Below are positions 40,522 to 48,440 of a stretch of 64,000 nucleotides of DNA, in pieces. The stretch's first letter is position 1. Every line of letters begins with the position of its first letter. Position numbers and translations under genes: made by a program. The notes beneath the pieces were generated by a model. It worked only from the letters and a program-made list of their open reading frames with translations, was not told the origin of the DNA and ran no database searches. This stretch comes from Grimontia celer (GTDB lineage Bacteria; Pseudomonadota; Gammaproteobacteria; Enterobacterales; Vibrionaceae), in contig NZ_FIZX01000004.1 of the NCBI RefSeq assembly GCF_900055185.1, positions 124,001-188,000 of the forward strand. The letters run 5' to 3'.

Positions 40522-41070
40522 ATGAATATCCTTAAATTATTCAAGGAAATCAGTTTCATATGCGCGATATTGTATAGCTTGCAAGTCATAAGCATCAGCG
40601 CTGAAACAATCCCTGAACCCGATGACTACCGCACCGAGAATTATCGGGCGGCAGTTCCTGAGACATTAAGTGGTGGTCAGGTCATCGCCTCTGCCGAGCA
40701 GCTTGCGACTTTCATTAAAGCGCGACGCCCGGTGTTGATTGATGTTTTTCCCGCCCCTAATAAACCCGACAACCTCTCATCCGATACCCTTTGGATTGAG
40801 CCTTCACGCGAGACCTTGCCAGGAGCTTTATGGCTGGCCAATGTCGGCCACGGGATTGCTCCTGACTCACTCATCCATCTGTTTCAAAACCAACTGCCGG
40901 TTGACGCGCCAGTGGTCATATTTTGTGAGCCTAACTGCTGGCATTCGTGGAATGCGGGAAAAAGGGCGATTGAGCTGGGGGCTAAAGAAGTCTATTGGTA
41001 TCGAGCGGGTGTCAAAGGCTGGAAAGAGGCGGGTTATGCGCTCGAAACGCAGTATCCGGTCAGGCCATGA
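40522..41070 (+). CDS. PQQ-associated CxxxCW rhodanese-like periplasmic protein
   Basis: A 182-residue protein with an N-terminal membrane/signal segment (FICAILYSLQVISISA) and a rhodanese-like body. The diagnostic motif is FCEPNCWHSWNAGKRA with Cys135 and Cys139 followed by Trp140, then GAKEVYWYRAGVKGWKEAGY. It matches the family called PQQ-dependent catabolism-associated CXXCW motif protein (TIGR03865), known only from genomes with PQQ dehydrogenases. Rhodanese folds use an active Cys to carry sulfur or oxidise thiols. The stop overlaps the start of the next gene (ATGA), so the two are translationally coupled. Confidence 0.85.
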   Translation: MNILKLFKEISFICAILYSLQVISISAETIPEPDDYRTENYRAAVPETLSGGQVIASAEQLATFIKARRPVLIDVFPAPNKPDNLSSDTLWIEPSRETLPGALWLANVGHGIAPDSLIHLFQNQLPVDAPVVIFCEPNCWHSWNAGKRAIELGAKEVYWYRAGVKGWKEAGYALETQYPVRP

Positions 41071-41963
41071 ATCGTCTGCTGGTCATGCTTTTTCTGATGC
41101 TTACATTCCCCGTGCAAGCATCGCTGGAGCTTGCATTTAGTGAGGTCGCACCGGGTGTTTTCATGCATCAGGGGAAGATTGCTGATCTGTTTACCGTCGA
41201 CAGCGATCCGGTCGCCAACATCACCTATATTGTCGGAGAAGAAGCCGTTGCTGTGATTGATACAGGCGGCAGTAAACGGGCGGGCCAAGCGGTACTCAAT
41301 GTCATAAGGCGACAAACCGATTTACCTATCCGTTTTGTGATCAATACGCATGTCCATCCCGATCATCACTTCGGCAACATCGCCTTTGTCGATGAAAAAC
41401 CTGAGTTTGTCGCCCATGCCCGCTATCCCGGCGACTTTGACGCAAAATCAGGTTATTACCTGCAACGACTCACCAACCCGTGGTTTATCGGCACCACACC
41501 GATTGGGGCAACGCGGGTGATCAATGAAACCACAAAGCTTGATCTCGGCAACCGAACGTTAGTACTGACGCCTCATGAACGTGCGCACACCCGCCATGAT
41601 CTCTCAGTGTTCGATCAAAGCTCGGGGACACTGATCACTGGCGATCTGCTGTTTATCGATCATCTACCGACATTGGATGGCAACCTGATTGGCTGGTTGG
41701 CAGAAACTGAAAAACTTGAGGCCATGCCTTATAACCAAGTGATCCCGGGGCATGGCCCACTACAAAAATCAAAACAGGCTTTTGAAAAGCAAACGCGCTA
41801 TCTCTCTTCTCTGGCACAAGCTGTTCGTGCCGCTATCAACGATAACATCGATATCAACACAGCCAGCACCACCGTCATGCCGTCTCCCGGGGAATGGAAA
41901 CTTTATGGAGAATTTCATCCCCGCAATGTGATTCAGGCTTACAAGGAGTTGGAATGGGAATGA
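41067..41963 (+). CDS. Quinoprotein relay system zinc metallohydrolase (MBL fold)
   Basis: A 298-residue exported metallo-beta-lactamase-fold protein with a signal peptide (MLFLMLTFPVQASLE). Metal ligands are visible: NTHVHPDHHFGN with His95, His97, Asp99 and His100, LTPHERAHTRHDLSVF, LITGDLLFIDH and VIPGHGPLQ. This is the glyoxalase II/SoxH-like subgroup named quinoprotein relay system zinc metallohydrolase (TIGR04558/4559). Glyoxalase II enzymes hydrolyse thioesters, so a thioester on the neighbouring SoxYZ-like carrier is an attractive substrate; that is inference. ATG 41067 overlaps the preceding stop. Confidence 0.87.
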   Translation: MNRLLVMLFLMLTFPVQASLELAFSEVAPGVFMHQGKIADLFTVDSDPVANITYIVGEEAVAVIDTGGSKRAGQAVLNVIRRQTDLPIRFVINTHVHPDHHFGNIAFVDEKPEFVAHARYPGDFDAKSGYYLQRLTNPWFIGTTPIGATRVINETTKLDLGNRTLVLTPHERAHTRHDLSVFDQSSGTLITGDLLFIDHLPTLDGNLIGWLAETEKLEAMPYNQVIPGHGPLQKSKQAFEKQTRYLSSLAQAVRAAINDNIDINTASTTVMPSPGEWKLYGEFHPRNVIQAYKELEWE

Positions 41964-41978
41964 TGAGAGGACTCTCCT

Positions 41979-42764
41979 ATGAAAATAACGCCCCTGCTGC
42001 TGTCAGCACTGCTCACTGCCCTGCCACTGCAAAGCTTTGCTGAATCTGAAACCGACAGCGCCACCTGGCCACTGATCCGTGACAGCCTGTTTCCCGGCTC
42101 ACCTGACATTGTGGAAAGCGAAGAGATTGTTTCGCTGACCGCTCCGAAACGCGCGATTGATGCCGCACTGGTGCCACTTGAAGTGAAGGTCAATGTGCGT
42201 CAGGACGATACAAATCCTATTGAGCGCATACATCTTATTGTCGATAACAATCCATCGCCGATTGTCGGCAGCTTCGACATGAGCCCGAACAACGGTGTCG
42301 CTAACATCGCTACCCGCGTCAGGGTCAATGCCTACAGTCCAGTTCGGGTGATAGCCCAAACCGCTGATGGCAAACTCCATATGCACAGTAAGTTCGTCAA
42401 AGCCTCGGGGGGTTGTTCAGCCCCTGCCGGTGCTGATGACATGCTGGCGCGCCAGCGAATGGGCAGAATGAAACTTAAAGACCTAGCGGGCGAGAACTCG
42501 CGCATGATGCAACTTTTAATCAGTCATCCCAACTACAGCGGCCTGCAAATCGACCAGCTCACACGCCACTGGATCCCGTCTGATTACGTGAGTGACGTCA
42601 ATATTACCCTCGAGGGGGAACCTGTCATGCGCTTTAACGGGGGTATCTCCATCAGTGAGAATCCCACCTTTACTTTTCACCTTGATAAAGGCAAAACCGG
42701 TAAATTGAAAGCTGACGTGAAAGACTCTACTGGCCGTGAATTTTCCAGTGAATGGGACATTTGA
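41979..42764 (+). CDS. Quinoprotein dehydrogenase-associated SoxYZ-like carrier
   Basis: A 261-residue exported protein (signal peptide to about LQSFAESE) in which a SoxY-like domain (about residues 30-150) is fused to a SoxZ-like domain (about 160-261). The SoxY swinging-arm cysteine is kept as Cys146 in KASGGCSAPAG, followed in this fusion by more residues instead of ending the chain. SoxYZ carries sulfur or acyl groups as thio-adducts. Family TIGR04557 is found beside PQQ dehydrogenases. It starts 15 bases after the hydrolase; a small GAGAG/CTCTC inverted repeat overlaps the ribosome-binding site. Confidence 0.85.
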   Translation: MKITPLLLSALLTALPLQSFAESETDSATWPLIRDSLFPGSPDIVESEEIVSLTAPKRAIDAALVPLEVKVNVRQDDTNPIERIHLIVDNNPSPIVGSFDMSPNNGVANIATRVRVNAYSPVRVIAQTADGKLHMHSKFVKASGGCSAPAGADDMLARQRMGRMKLKDLAGENSRMMQLLISHPNYSGLQIDQLTRHWIPSDYVSDVNITLEGEPVMRFNGGISISENPTFTFHLDKGKTGKLKADVKDSTGREFSSEWDI

Positions 42765-43285
42765 TATCAGCTCTGCGAAGTCTCATAAAAAAACGTCACA
42801 ACAGCGGAGCCGTATCCCAATGACTTTTAAGGATATGGCACCTGACGCTTATGCCATCCATTGAGTCCCTTCCCTAAAATAAGACACATAAAGTGTCAGG
42901 TTTTTCTAAGACTTAGCGGCACAATCCCACCCCTAAAACATTGTTGCCCGCGGACAAAAGTGTTGTGTCCTTTTCCTCCTCACACAACCTCAAAAGCTGC
43001 CATACACTCAATTCACGACGTTTTGACCTCAACATGCGGCACGGATTGCTGCGCCAGATAGTTGAATCGAAATGATCTCTGGATTTATTCAATAAACGCG
43101 AAACCGCCTAAGTTGTAGATCGCGAATGTCGCCAACACGCCACGATGGGGTTACAGACAGAGCGAACATTGGCTAACACAGCGTCCCCACAACTCCGCGG
43201 AACACGCAAACAAATTGAGTCAATAAAGCCGAAGTCAGGATGCCCTTGGTGTCCGGCTTAACGTGCTGTCACGGAGGAAGTAAAT
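42765..43285. other. Regulatory region ahead of the PQQ dehydrogenase
   Basis: 521 bases without a supported gene. Inverted repeats: GACAC-N5-GTGTC (42883-42897), GGACA-N9-TGTCC (42952-42970) and GTTGTGT-N13-ACACAAC (42962-42988), the last two overlapping. They are good candidates for regulator binding sites controlling the dehydrogenase, for example by the response regulator at 58634. No promoter can be assigned with confidence. Confidence 0.55.
42952..42988. promoter_or_regulatory. Overlapping inverted repeats upstream of the PQQ dehydrogenase
   Basis: GGACA (42952-42956) with TGTCC (42966-42970), and GTTGTGT (42962-42968) with ACACAAC (42982-42988), share bases. This resembles alternative hairpins or operator half-sites about 300 bases ahead of the start codon. 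Confidence 0.4.
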
Positions 43286-45094
43286 ATGATCGGTGCTGTA
43301 AGGTTACGACGCTGCCTGGCGGCAGTCGCCACGTTATCCCTCACCCTGCTGTTTCCCGCAGCTTCGCAAGCGAATGATGAGCTCATCAAGTTGCAGGAAG
43401 ATCCAAACCAATGGGTCATGTGGGGCGGTGATTACTCGGGGACTCGCTATAGCCCTCTCAATCAGATCAACGCAGAAAATGCCAAAGACCTTCAGGTCGC
43501 CTGGACATTCTCAACGGGCGTTTTAAGAGGTCATGAAGGCGGTCCACTTGTGTTGGGTGACACCATGTTCATCCATACCCCTTTTCCCAACAAAGTCTTC
43601 TCAATCGACCTCAAAACCCAGGCACTTAACTGGGTCTATGAACCAAAACAGGATTCCTCGGTCATTGCTGTGATGTGCTGCGACACAGTTAACCGCGGTC
43701 TTGCCTACGCTGACGGCAAGATCTTCCTGCAACAAGCGGATACCACGCTCGTCGCGCTGGATCAGAAAACCGGTAAAGTTGTCTGGAAAGTGGTGAACGG
43801 CGATCCTAAAGTCGGTGCGACCAACACTAACGCGCCATTGGTAGTTAAAGACAAGATCATCACAGGTATCAGTGGCGGTGAATTTGGTGTTCGCGGCTAT
43901 CTCACGGCTTACAACATCAAAGACGGCAGTGTTGCTTGGCGCGCCTACAGCACAGGCCCGGACGAAGAAATGCTCGTCGATCCTGAAAAAACCACGGAAA
44001 TGCTTAAGCCCATTGGCAAAGATGCCAGCCTGAAAACCTGGGAAGGCGATCAGTGGAAAATTGGTGGCGGTACCACCTGGGGTTGGTTTAGCTACGATCC
44101 TGAACTGAATCTCATCTACTACGGCACAGGTAATCCAAGTACGTGGAACCCTTCCCAACGTCCTGGCGACAACAAATATTCCATGACCATCATGGCGCGT
44201 GATGCGGATACGGGTATGGCGAAATGGCTCTACCAAATGACACCGCATGATGAGTGGGATTACGACGGCGTCAACGAGATGATCCTGGTAGATAAGAAGT
44301 TCAAGGGTAAAGACCGCAAACTGCTGGTGCACTTTGACCGAAATGGCTTTGGTTACACTCTGGATCGTGTCACTGGCGAGCTGCTGGTCGCAGAGAAATT
44401 TGACCCTGCAGTGAACTGGGCGACCCATGTGGATATGGAAACCGGTCGTCCACAAGTTGTTGCTAAATACTCGACCGCTCAAAACGGTGAGGATGTTGAT
44501 ACCAAAGGCATTTGCCCTGCTGCACTTGGTTCAAAAGACCAACAACCAGCGACCTACAGTCCACGCACTGGCCTTTTCTACGTGCCCACTAACCATGTGT
44601 GCATGAACTATGAACCTTTCGAAGTTTCCTATACCGCCGGTCAACCCTATGTAGGTGCAACCCTTTCTATGTTCCCTGCACCGGACAGCCATGGCGGTCT
44701 GGGTAACTTCATTGCCTGGGATGCAGAGAAAGGTGAAATCGTCTGGTCATTGCCAGAACCATTCTCTGTATGGAGTGGCGCGCTGGCGACTGGCGGCGGC
44801 GTGGTGTTCTACGGTACGCTGGAAGGCTACCTGAAAGCAGTGGATGAGAAGACCGGCAAGGAGCTTTACCGCTTCAAAACCCCATCCGGCATCATCGGCA
44901 ACGTCAATACCTACATGCATGATGGCAAACAGTACATTGCTGTCCTCTCTGGTATCGGTGGCTGGGCTGGCATCGGAATGGCCGCCGGGCTTGAAGGCGA
45001 CACCGATGGCCTGGGTGCAGTAGGTGCTTACCGTAAACTGTCTGACTACACCCAACTCGGCGGTGTGTTAACAGTCTTTGCTCTGCCTAACTAA
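43286..45094 (+). CDS. PQQ-dependent alcohol dehydrogenase, lanthanide (XoxF/ExaF) type
   Basis: A 602-residue periplasmic quinoprotein with signal peptide (cleaved near AASQAND) and eight-bladed propeller W-motifs. Adjacent Cys131-Cys132 ([13 protein letters not shown]) form the vicinal disulfide of this enzyme class. Metal ligands are visible as Glu in [11 protein letters not shown], Asn in [12 protein letters not shown] and Asp325 in [12 protein letters not shown]. Asp327, two residues later, is the extra aspartate that marks lanthanide-dependent XoxF/ExaF/PedH enzymes; calcium enzymes have a small residue there. GGAGG precedes the ATG. The substrate alcohol cannot be told from sequence. 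It is followed by a copper protein, not a cytochrome c. Confidence 0.93.
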   Translation: MIGAVRLRRCLAAVATLSLTLLFPAASQANDELIKLQEDPNQWVMWGGDYSGTRYSPLNQINAENAKDLQVAWTFSTGVLRGHEGGPLVLGDTMFIHTPFPNKVFSIDLKTQALNWVYEPKQDSSVIAVMCCDTVNRGLAYADGKIFLQQADTTLVALDQKTGKVVWKVVNGDPKVGATNTNAPLVVKDKIITGISGGEFGVRGYLTAYNIKDGSVAWRAYSTGPDEEMLVDPEKTTEMLKPIGKDASLKTWEGDQWKIGGGTTWGWFSYDPELNLIYYGTGNPSTWNPSQRPGDNKYSMTIMARDADTGMAKWLYQMTPHDEWDYDGVNEMILVDKKFKGKDRKLLVHFDRNGFGYTLDRVTGELLVAEKFDPAVNWATHVDMETGRPQVVAKYSTAQNGEDVDTKGICPAALGSKDQQPATYSPRTGLFYVPTNHVCMNYEPFEVSYTAGQPYVGATLSMFPAPDSHGGLGNFIAWDAEKGEIVWSLPEPFSVWSGALATGGGVVFYGTLEGYLKAVDEKTGKELYRFKTPSGIIGNVNTYMHDGKQYIAVLSGIGGWAGIGMAAGLEGDTDGLGAVGAYRKLSDYTQLGGVLTVFALPN

Positions 45095-45110
45095 ATCAAA
45101 AATAACCACT

Positions 45111-45132
45111 AAGGGGAGTATCTACTCCCCTT
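45111..45132 (+). terminator. Hairpin after the PQQ dehydrogenase (partial terminator)
   Basis: AAGGGGAGTA/TACTCCCCTT ten-bp stem with a very short loop and only a weak TTTCTC tail, 16 bases after the stop. It probably gives partial termination or stabilises the dehydrogenase mRNA relative to the downstream genes. Confidence 0.6.
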
Positions 45133-45211
45133 TCTCAGCTCTGATGCACTGCATCGGGTTGAGTTGCCTTTGGGGCATCTACACTCAACAAGCAGCAAAA
45201 GGATAATGCGT

Positions 45212-45661
45212 ATGGCTAAGACGTTAATAGGGTCACTCTTATTGTTTTTGGGGCTGGTAAGTAACGCTTTTGCAGAAGAATACGAAGTGCGCGCCGTCGG
45301 TGTGAAATTCGACCCCATGTTCGTCATTCTCCAACCGGGGGACAGGGTGAGCTGGACCAATATGCCCGCTCATCTTATTGAAACCATTGACGCCATGGTG
45401 CCGGAAGGCACAGAGAAAATTCAGACTGAACTCGGCGTAGACGTGAGCTTTGTCTTTGATAACGAAGGCATCTATGTCTACAAATGTACCCCGCATTGGG
45501 GCGCGCGCATGGGTGGCATTTTATTGGTCGGCAACCCTTCCGATATCGAAGGCACCATCGATGCCTACTTCGAGGAAATCAAGAAAGACAAATCTCTGCT
45601 CCCTGCCAAAGGGCTGCTAAAAAAATTCAAAAAGCATCTTGAAGCCGAAGGCGTGCTTTAG
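45212..45661 (+). CDS. Pseudoazurin-like type I copper protein
   Basis: A 149-residue exported cupredoxin with a signal peptide (SLLLFLGLVSNAFA). Copper ligands fit pseudoazurin spacing: His54 in MPAHLIETID, and Cys92, His95 and Met100 in YKCTPHWGARMGG. Type I copper proteins carry single electrons in the periplasm. Its place directly after the dehydrogenase, where a XoxG/ExaB cytochrome c normally sits, suggests it accepts electrons from the quinoprotein. ATG 45212 is preferred: GGA is eight bases ahead, whereas ATG 45206 is only two bases from it. Confidence 0.88.
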   Translation: MAKTLIGSLLLFLGLVSNAFAEEYEVRAVGVKFDPMFVILQPGDRVSWTNMPAHLIETIDAMVPEGTEKIQTELGVDVSFVFDNEGIYVYKCTPHWGARMGGILLVGNPSDIEGTIDAYFEEIKKDKSLLPAKGLLKKFKKHLEAEGVL

Positions 45662-45687
45662 AGGTGTTGAAGTAAAGGAGTCAGCTT

Positions 45688-46065
45688 ATGCAAGCAGTTA
45701 AAAGAATAAGCGTACTTGTTATCCCCGCCCTGTTTTTACTGGCAGCACCAGCCAGTGCCAACGATTTTCCGACCCTTGAGCGCGTGAAATATGTGCAGGA
45801 GTGTATGGCTTTGAAAGGCGGACCAACCTACGTGAACATGTATGGATGCAGTTGTGTGATTGACAAAATTGCCAGCCAAATGACCTTCGAAGAATACGTC
45901 CATGCCGATGCGTTTGTACGCCTTCGCAACATGCGTGGAGAACGGGGCGGTTACTTCCGTTCTTCCAAAGACAGTCGCAGCGCGCGCAAAGGACTTCTGA
46001 CCATTCGCGATGACGCCGAGCACGAGTGCTTTGTGTCCCAGCAAGTCACCGCAGCAGCCAAGTAG
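45688..46065 (+). CDS. Small exported Cys-rich protein of the quinoprotein cluster
   Basis: A 125-residue protein with a signal peptide (LFLLAAPASAND). The mature part has four cysteines: CMALKGGPTYVNMYGCSC (three within 18 residues) and HECFVSQQ near the end. Spacing is C-x15-C-x-C-...-C. There is no CxxCH, so it is not a cytochrome c, and nothing links it to the small subunit MxaI. A metal- or disulfide-binding role in dehydrogenase maturation is possible but unproven. AAAGGAG ribosome-binding site; its stop codon overlaps the TAGGAGGT site of the next gene. Confidence 0.65.
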   Translation: MQAVKRISVLVIPALFLLAAPASANDFPTLERVKYVQECMALKGGPTYVNMYGCSCVIDKIASQMTFEEYVHADAFVRLRNMRGERGGYFRSSKDSRSARKGLLTIRDDAEHECFVSQQVTAAAK

Positions 46066-46074
46066 GAGGTCAGC

Positions 46075-46944
46075 ATGAAGTCTTTGTTTTCGCTTTTTAT
46101 CATATCGCTCTCACTGGCGTTCACCAGTTCATCTCTCGCGGCAGAAAAATCCTTTCCATCCCCCCTGCCGGACAAACTCCGCGTCTGCGCAGACCCTAAT
46201 AACTTGCCTTACTCCAACCGCGAGCAACAGGGGTTCGAAAATAAAATCGCCGAGCAACTCGGTGATTATTTCGGGCTTGATGTGGAATATGCCTGGTTTC
46301 CCCAGCGTATGGGCTTTATCCGTAACACGCTGAAGAACTGGTCTGATAATAACGGTCGCTTTGCCTGTGATTTGGTCATTGGTGTACCCGTTCAGTTCGA
46401 CATTGCGGCCACCACCAAGCCCTATTACCGCTCAGCCTATTCACTTCTTTTCAAAAAAGAAGGGGCATTAGCAGAGGTAGATAGTCAACAAGCGTTGGCT
46501 GACTTGCCAGAATCGGTGAAACAGTCCTTAAAAGTGGCTGCTTTTGCGCCGTCCCCTGCGGTTTCATGGCTGCGTGAAAACGGCTTTAAAGATAATACTG
46601 AGTTCTTCCGCATCATGAACGGAGACCCAGAAGACTACCCAGGCAAGATGGTAAAACGGGTAGCGGATGGTGAGTACGATGTTCTGGTGATTTGGGGGCC
46701 AATTGCTGGTTATTTTGCCAAGAACCAGTCTGAAGTCACCGTCGTCCCGATGACCTCAGAAGGCAGTAAGGTGTTTGATTTCGCCATCTCGATGGGCGTG
46801 CGATACGGTGAGCGTCCATGGAAAGAAACAGTCGAAATGGCAATGGATGCCAACGCTCCGCAAATTGCCATGATCCTTCAGGATTATGGCGTTCCTGTCG
46901 TGGAGGCATCATCCAAACCAAGGCGAGATGATGACGATGATTGA
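46075..46944 (+). CDS. XoxJ/MxaJ-like quinoprotein-associated solute-binding protein
   Basis: A 289-residue periplasmic protein with signal peptide (FTSSSLAAEK). The N-terminal motif LRVCADPNNLPYSNREQQGFENKIAEQLG is the hallmark of MxaJ/XoxJ proteins (TIGR03871), related to ABC-transporter solute-binding proteins but acting with the dehydrogenase, probably in its activation or maturation. The C terminus is unusual: five consecutive Asp residues after KPRR, encoded by the same bases that form the start of the next gene. Strong AGGAGGT ribosome-binding site. Confidence 0.88.
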   Translation: MKSLFSLFIISLSLAFTSSSLAAEKSFPSPLPDKLRVCADPNNLPYSNREQQGFENKIAEQLGDYFGLDVEYAWFPQRMGFIRNTLKNWSDNNGRFACDLVIGVPVQFDIAATTKPYYRSAYSLLFKKEGALAEVDSQQALADLPESVKQSLKVAAFAPSPAVSWLRENGFKDNTEFFRIMNGDPEDYPGKMVKRVADGEYDVLVIWGPIAGYFAKNQSEVTVVPMTSEGSKVFDFAISMGVRYGERPWKETVEMAMDANAPQIAMILQDYGVPVVEASSKPRRDDDDD

Positions 46945-47485
46945 CCGCTATACGGGCAGCCTGACTGCCCGTTTTTTCTTGTCTACCCCCACAGCGCTCG
47001 TGATAACAGCGCTGTTTTTCAGTGCCTCCTCACTCTCCTCTGGTATTGCTGTCCTCAGTTTTGAGCTTGCAGACTTAACCCAGGTCGACAACAACACTGA
47101 AGAAGTCATACGCACTGCCAGCCTCGCCCCAATGCTACGAAAAGCGCTGAATGGCGAACATGGATATGACACTGTACAGATTCCACTCGACGCCTATGAA
47201 AATGCCAACCAAGGGTTTGGTTACCTGTTTGAACATGCGGACTCCGCAGCTGAACTTGGCGAGAGTCTTGGCGCTGACTGGATAGTTATCACCCGGATCC
47301 ATAAACCCAGCTTCCTGTTTTCCTATCTGATAGTTCAGGTCGTCAACGTGAAAGCAAAGCGGGCATACCCTGAGCTGATTGTCGAAATCAAAGGCCAGCA
47401 GGCTGAAATGAATCAACGGGGAGTCGACAAACTTGCTGAGAAGATTCATAGCCAGATAGAGCGGTTATCCCGAACCGCACCGTAA
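46931..47485 (+). CDS. DUF2380/DUF3280-like secreted protein
   Basis: A 184-residue protein with an N-terminal hydrophobic export segment (FFLSTPTALVITALFFSASS). The mature part begins GIAVLSFELADLT, followed by LAPMLRKALN and later GADWIVITRIHKPSFLFSYLIVQVVNV, resembling the small secreted DUF2380/DUF3280-type proteins seen in methanol-dehydrogenase clusters. Function unknown. Several ATGs (46928, 46931, 46937) lie within ten bases; 46931 is chosen from the AAGG eight bases ahead. The start overlaps the end of the XoxJ-like gene, so the two are coupled. Confidence 0.6.
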   Translation: MTMIDRYTGSLTARFFLSTPTALVITALFFSASSLSSGIAVLSFELADLTQVDNNTEEVIRTASLAPMLRKALNGEHGYDTVQIPLDAYENANQGFGYLFEHADSAAELGESLGADWIVITRIHKPSFLFSYLIVQVVNVKAKRAYPELIVEIKGQQAEMNQRGVDKLAEKIHSQIERLSRTAP

Positions 47486-47491
47486 TAAGCC

Positions 47492-48325
47492 TCAGAACTG
47501 ATGATTAAACTCCAGTCGCCAATCCCGTGTAGAGCCTGCGATATCTGAATCAGAGAAGTTGCCGAACAACCTGACATTCTGACGAGGGTTCATTTGGTAG
47601 CTCGCTGCCACTTCATGATGCCAACCATCCATCACTCCTTTCATATAGTGATTGTCATTCAGAGTGTTGATATACATAGGATTATAATTCAGCCAAATAT
47701 CGTCGGTGACCGTCAGTTTGGAGTAAGTTCCTACCACGACATAGGTAGATGGGATGGCATAGCCCACACTGCCTATCGGGGTTTCCGTGCCTCTGATTTC
47801 TGCCGTGTCTGATACTGTTAAACCTGCGCCAGCCAGAGGATATAATTGAAGAGCTCCCACTGCTGGTAAAGCGTGGATTTTGCTGTAAGAGGCACTTCCC
47901 AGACCGCTATCAAAGTCCCAACTGATATCTATCTGAGAGCCCCAACCCGTCTGGGTATCCAAACCAAAGTTACGGAAACGAACAGAGTCAAAACTGTCAT
48001 CACCACCAAGGTGTAAAAAATCCCCTGCCAGGCCTTTCAGCTCGATAATGTTCATCCCCATGGTGGTATCAATGCCGGTATCGTAGGTCATACCCAGTTT
48101 GAAGTTCAGACCATTATTCGTCACTCCAACGCCCGCCTGCGTGTATACGGCCAGAGGATCAGACATATCCTGCAGGTCACTTTCTTTAGCATGCACCTGA
48201 AAAGTGAGTCCAAAGGCAACCAAAGGAGTAAGCAAAAAGCCTTTGCGGGTCGAAGTGAAGGAATGGTGGGAAGCGTCCAAGCCTTGCTTGTTGGCACTGC
48301 GGGCAGCACAAGGGTTAATCATCAT
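47492..48325 (-). CDS. Predicted outer-membrane beta-barrel protein of the island
   Basis: A 277-residue protein with a long N-terminal region and signal peptide ending near FQVHAKESD. The body alternates polar and hydrophobic residues as in small barrels (LQLYPLAGAGLTVSD, STYVVVGTYSKLTVTDDIWLNYNP) and ends in NHQF, whose terminal Phe is the usual BAM signature. It is not TonB-dependent and I recognise no family. It may form a pore for the alcohol substrate or another small molecule. GGAGATAG precedes two ATGs (48325, 48322). Divergent from the LysR gene at 48441, which may control it. Confidence 0.6.
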   Translation of the reverse strand: MMINPCAARSANKQGLDASHHSFTSTRKGFLLTPLVAFGLTFQVHAKESDLQDMSDPLAVYTQAGVGVTNNGLNFKLGMTYDTGIDTTMGMNIIELKGLAGDFLHLGGDDSFDSVRFRNFGLDTQTGWGSQIDISWDFDSGLGSASYSKIHALPAVGALQLYPLAGAGLTVSDTAEIRGTETPIGSVGYAIPSTYVVVGTYSKLTVTDDIWLNYNPMYINTLNDNHYMKGVMDGWHHEVAASYQMNPRQNVRLFGNFSDSDIAGSTRDWRLEFNHQF

Positions 48326-48440
48326 CTATCTCCATCGCAATCTGTGAATCATCTAATGGAGAGAAACATTACCGCCTTGACATATAATGAAAAATAAAGT
48401 CAATTTTAATAAAAATATAATCAATCGTTATGTGTTTACA

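Noticed and set aside
43601-44482. Minus-strand reading frame (293 codons) inside the PQQ dehydrogenase
   Set aside because: Antisense shadow of a well-supported gene; no ribosome-binding site or domain.
45688-46065. Reading this protein as a small cytochrome c
   Set aside because: It lacks CxxCH; the cysteines are in C-x15-C-x-C spacing with no following His.
48387-48440. Upstream ATG extending the island LysR protein by 18 residues
   Set aside because: It overlaps a TATAAT promoter-like sequence and places the helix-turn-helix too far from the N terminus for the family.
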